Shown here: piece after piece, positions 6,075-6,194 of the stretch
Position numbering within the stretch: position 1 is the first letter of the stretch
Layout: every line of letters starts with the position of its first letter
Translations under genes and position numbers: made by a program
The notes under the pieces: generated by a model
What the model saw: the letters and a program-made list of their open reading frames with translations, nothing else
Databases searched by the model: none
Told to the model about the DNA's origin: nothing
Assembly (NCBI GenBank): GCA_945876985.1
Contig: CAMCQX010000105.1
Location: forward strand, 1-6,194
Source: Chitinophaga pinensis
Lineage (GTDB): Bacteria > Bacteroidota > Bacteroidia > UKL13-3
Reading direction: 5' to 3'
DNA: 6,194 bases

Positions 6075-6194
6075 GCGCTTTTGTTTTGTTTAGTACTTAT
6101 GAACCAAGCCAGTAAAGCCACTCCCGCTAAAGGACTGTATAAAACAGGATTTAGCACTTTGTGCCAATTTATAAATAAAGGATGCATGGCATAA
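6071..6194 (-). CDS. C-terminal 40 residues of an unknown membrane protein, partial
   Basis: One minus-strand frame is open from the window edge (first full codon at 6191-6193) to a TGA at 6071-6073, which overlaps the next gene's ATG as ATGA. The fragment begins YAMHPLFINW, continues into a hydrophobic stretch (LYSPLAGVALLAWFI), and ends in a basic tail STKQNKSA, as expected for a last transmembrane helix with a cytoplasmic terminus. The 4-bp overlap and codon use support it as a real gene. A second frame is also open up to a TAA near 6090, but its translation is less membrane-like and has no such coupling. Too little is present to name a family; a polysaccharide-related membrane protein would fit the neighbours, by inference. 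Confidence 0.7.
   Translation of the reverse strand, partial: YAMHPLFINWHKVLNPVLYSPLAGVALLAWFISTKQNKSA

Noticed and set aside
6090..6194. Alternative open frame of the partial upstream gene ending in TAA near 6090
   Set aside because: The competing frame gives a plausible last transmembrane helix with a basic tail and an ATGA overlap with the next gene; the TAA frame shows neither.

Overview
The window comes from an AT-rich genome (roughly two thirds A+T by eye) that is almost certainly a member of the Bacteroidota. Evidence: a PUR/DUF3276 protein typical of that phylum; a lipoprotein with the Cys-Ser-Lys-Asp-Glu surface-export type signal of Flavobacteria and relatives; A-rich leaders with no convincing Shine-Dalgarno sequence; and TAnnTTTG-like promoter elements. 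The order cannot be fixed from this piece. The C-terminal part of the PUR protein looks to me more like Chitinophagia/Sphingobacteriia, but that is recollection, not a search.

All seven genes lie on the minus strand, so the transcriptional order runs from high to low coordinates. First come the last 40 codons of an unknown membrane protein (6071-6194, cut by the window edge). It overlaps by 4 bp a 563-residue polytopic membrane protein (4383-6074) of the LIC_10190-like type, which resembles GT-C/polymerase-like envelope proteins. A 173-bp spacer (4210-4382) follows, unlike anything else here: a short AT-rich inverted repeat at the stop codon, an almost G-free C/T/A tract with 8-bp repeats, and a six-copy 7-bp tandem repeat ending 15 nt before the next start codon. 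Then come a family 2 glycosyltransferase (3448-4209), an ElyC/YdcF-family DUF218 protein (2694-3455, 8-bp overlap) and an ABC exporter half-transporter (915-2693, starting on the base after the preceding stop codon). These three are packed tightly enough to be one translationally coupled unit. After a 95-bp gap with a possible promoter comes the small PUR-type nucleic-acid-binding protein (487-819). After another 80-bp gap with a better promoter candidate comes the N-terminal 135 residues of a lipoprotein (1-406, running off the window).

Taken together, the upper part is an envelope or surface-polysaccharide neighbourhood: a GT-C-like membrane protein, a GT2 sugar transferase, an ElyC-like envelope factor and an MsbA-type exporter. 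The parsimonious reading is synthesis and export of a lipid-linked glycan, but nothing in the sequence fixes the substrate. The PUR protein and the lipoprotein are probably independent units.

I do not see a clearly novel system. The points most worth a second look are: an ABC protein with both the Walker B glutamate and the H-loop histidine replaced (Asp and Gln) and no partner gene beside it; TTG start codons on two genes with no ATG alternative; the TAA-TTG in-frame junction; and the double repeat block in the leader of the glycosyltransferase.
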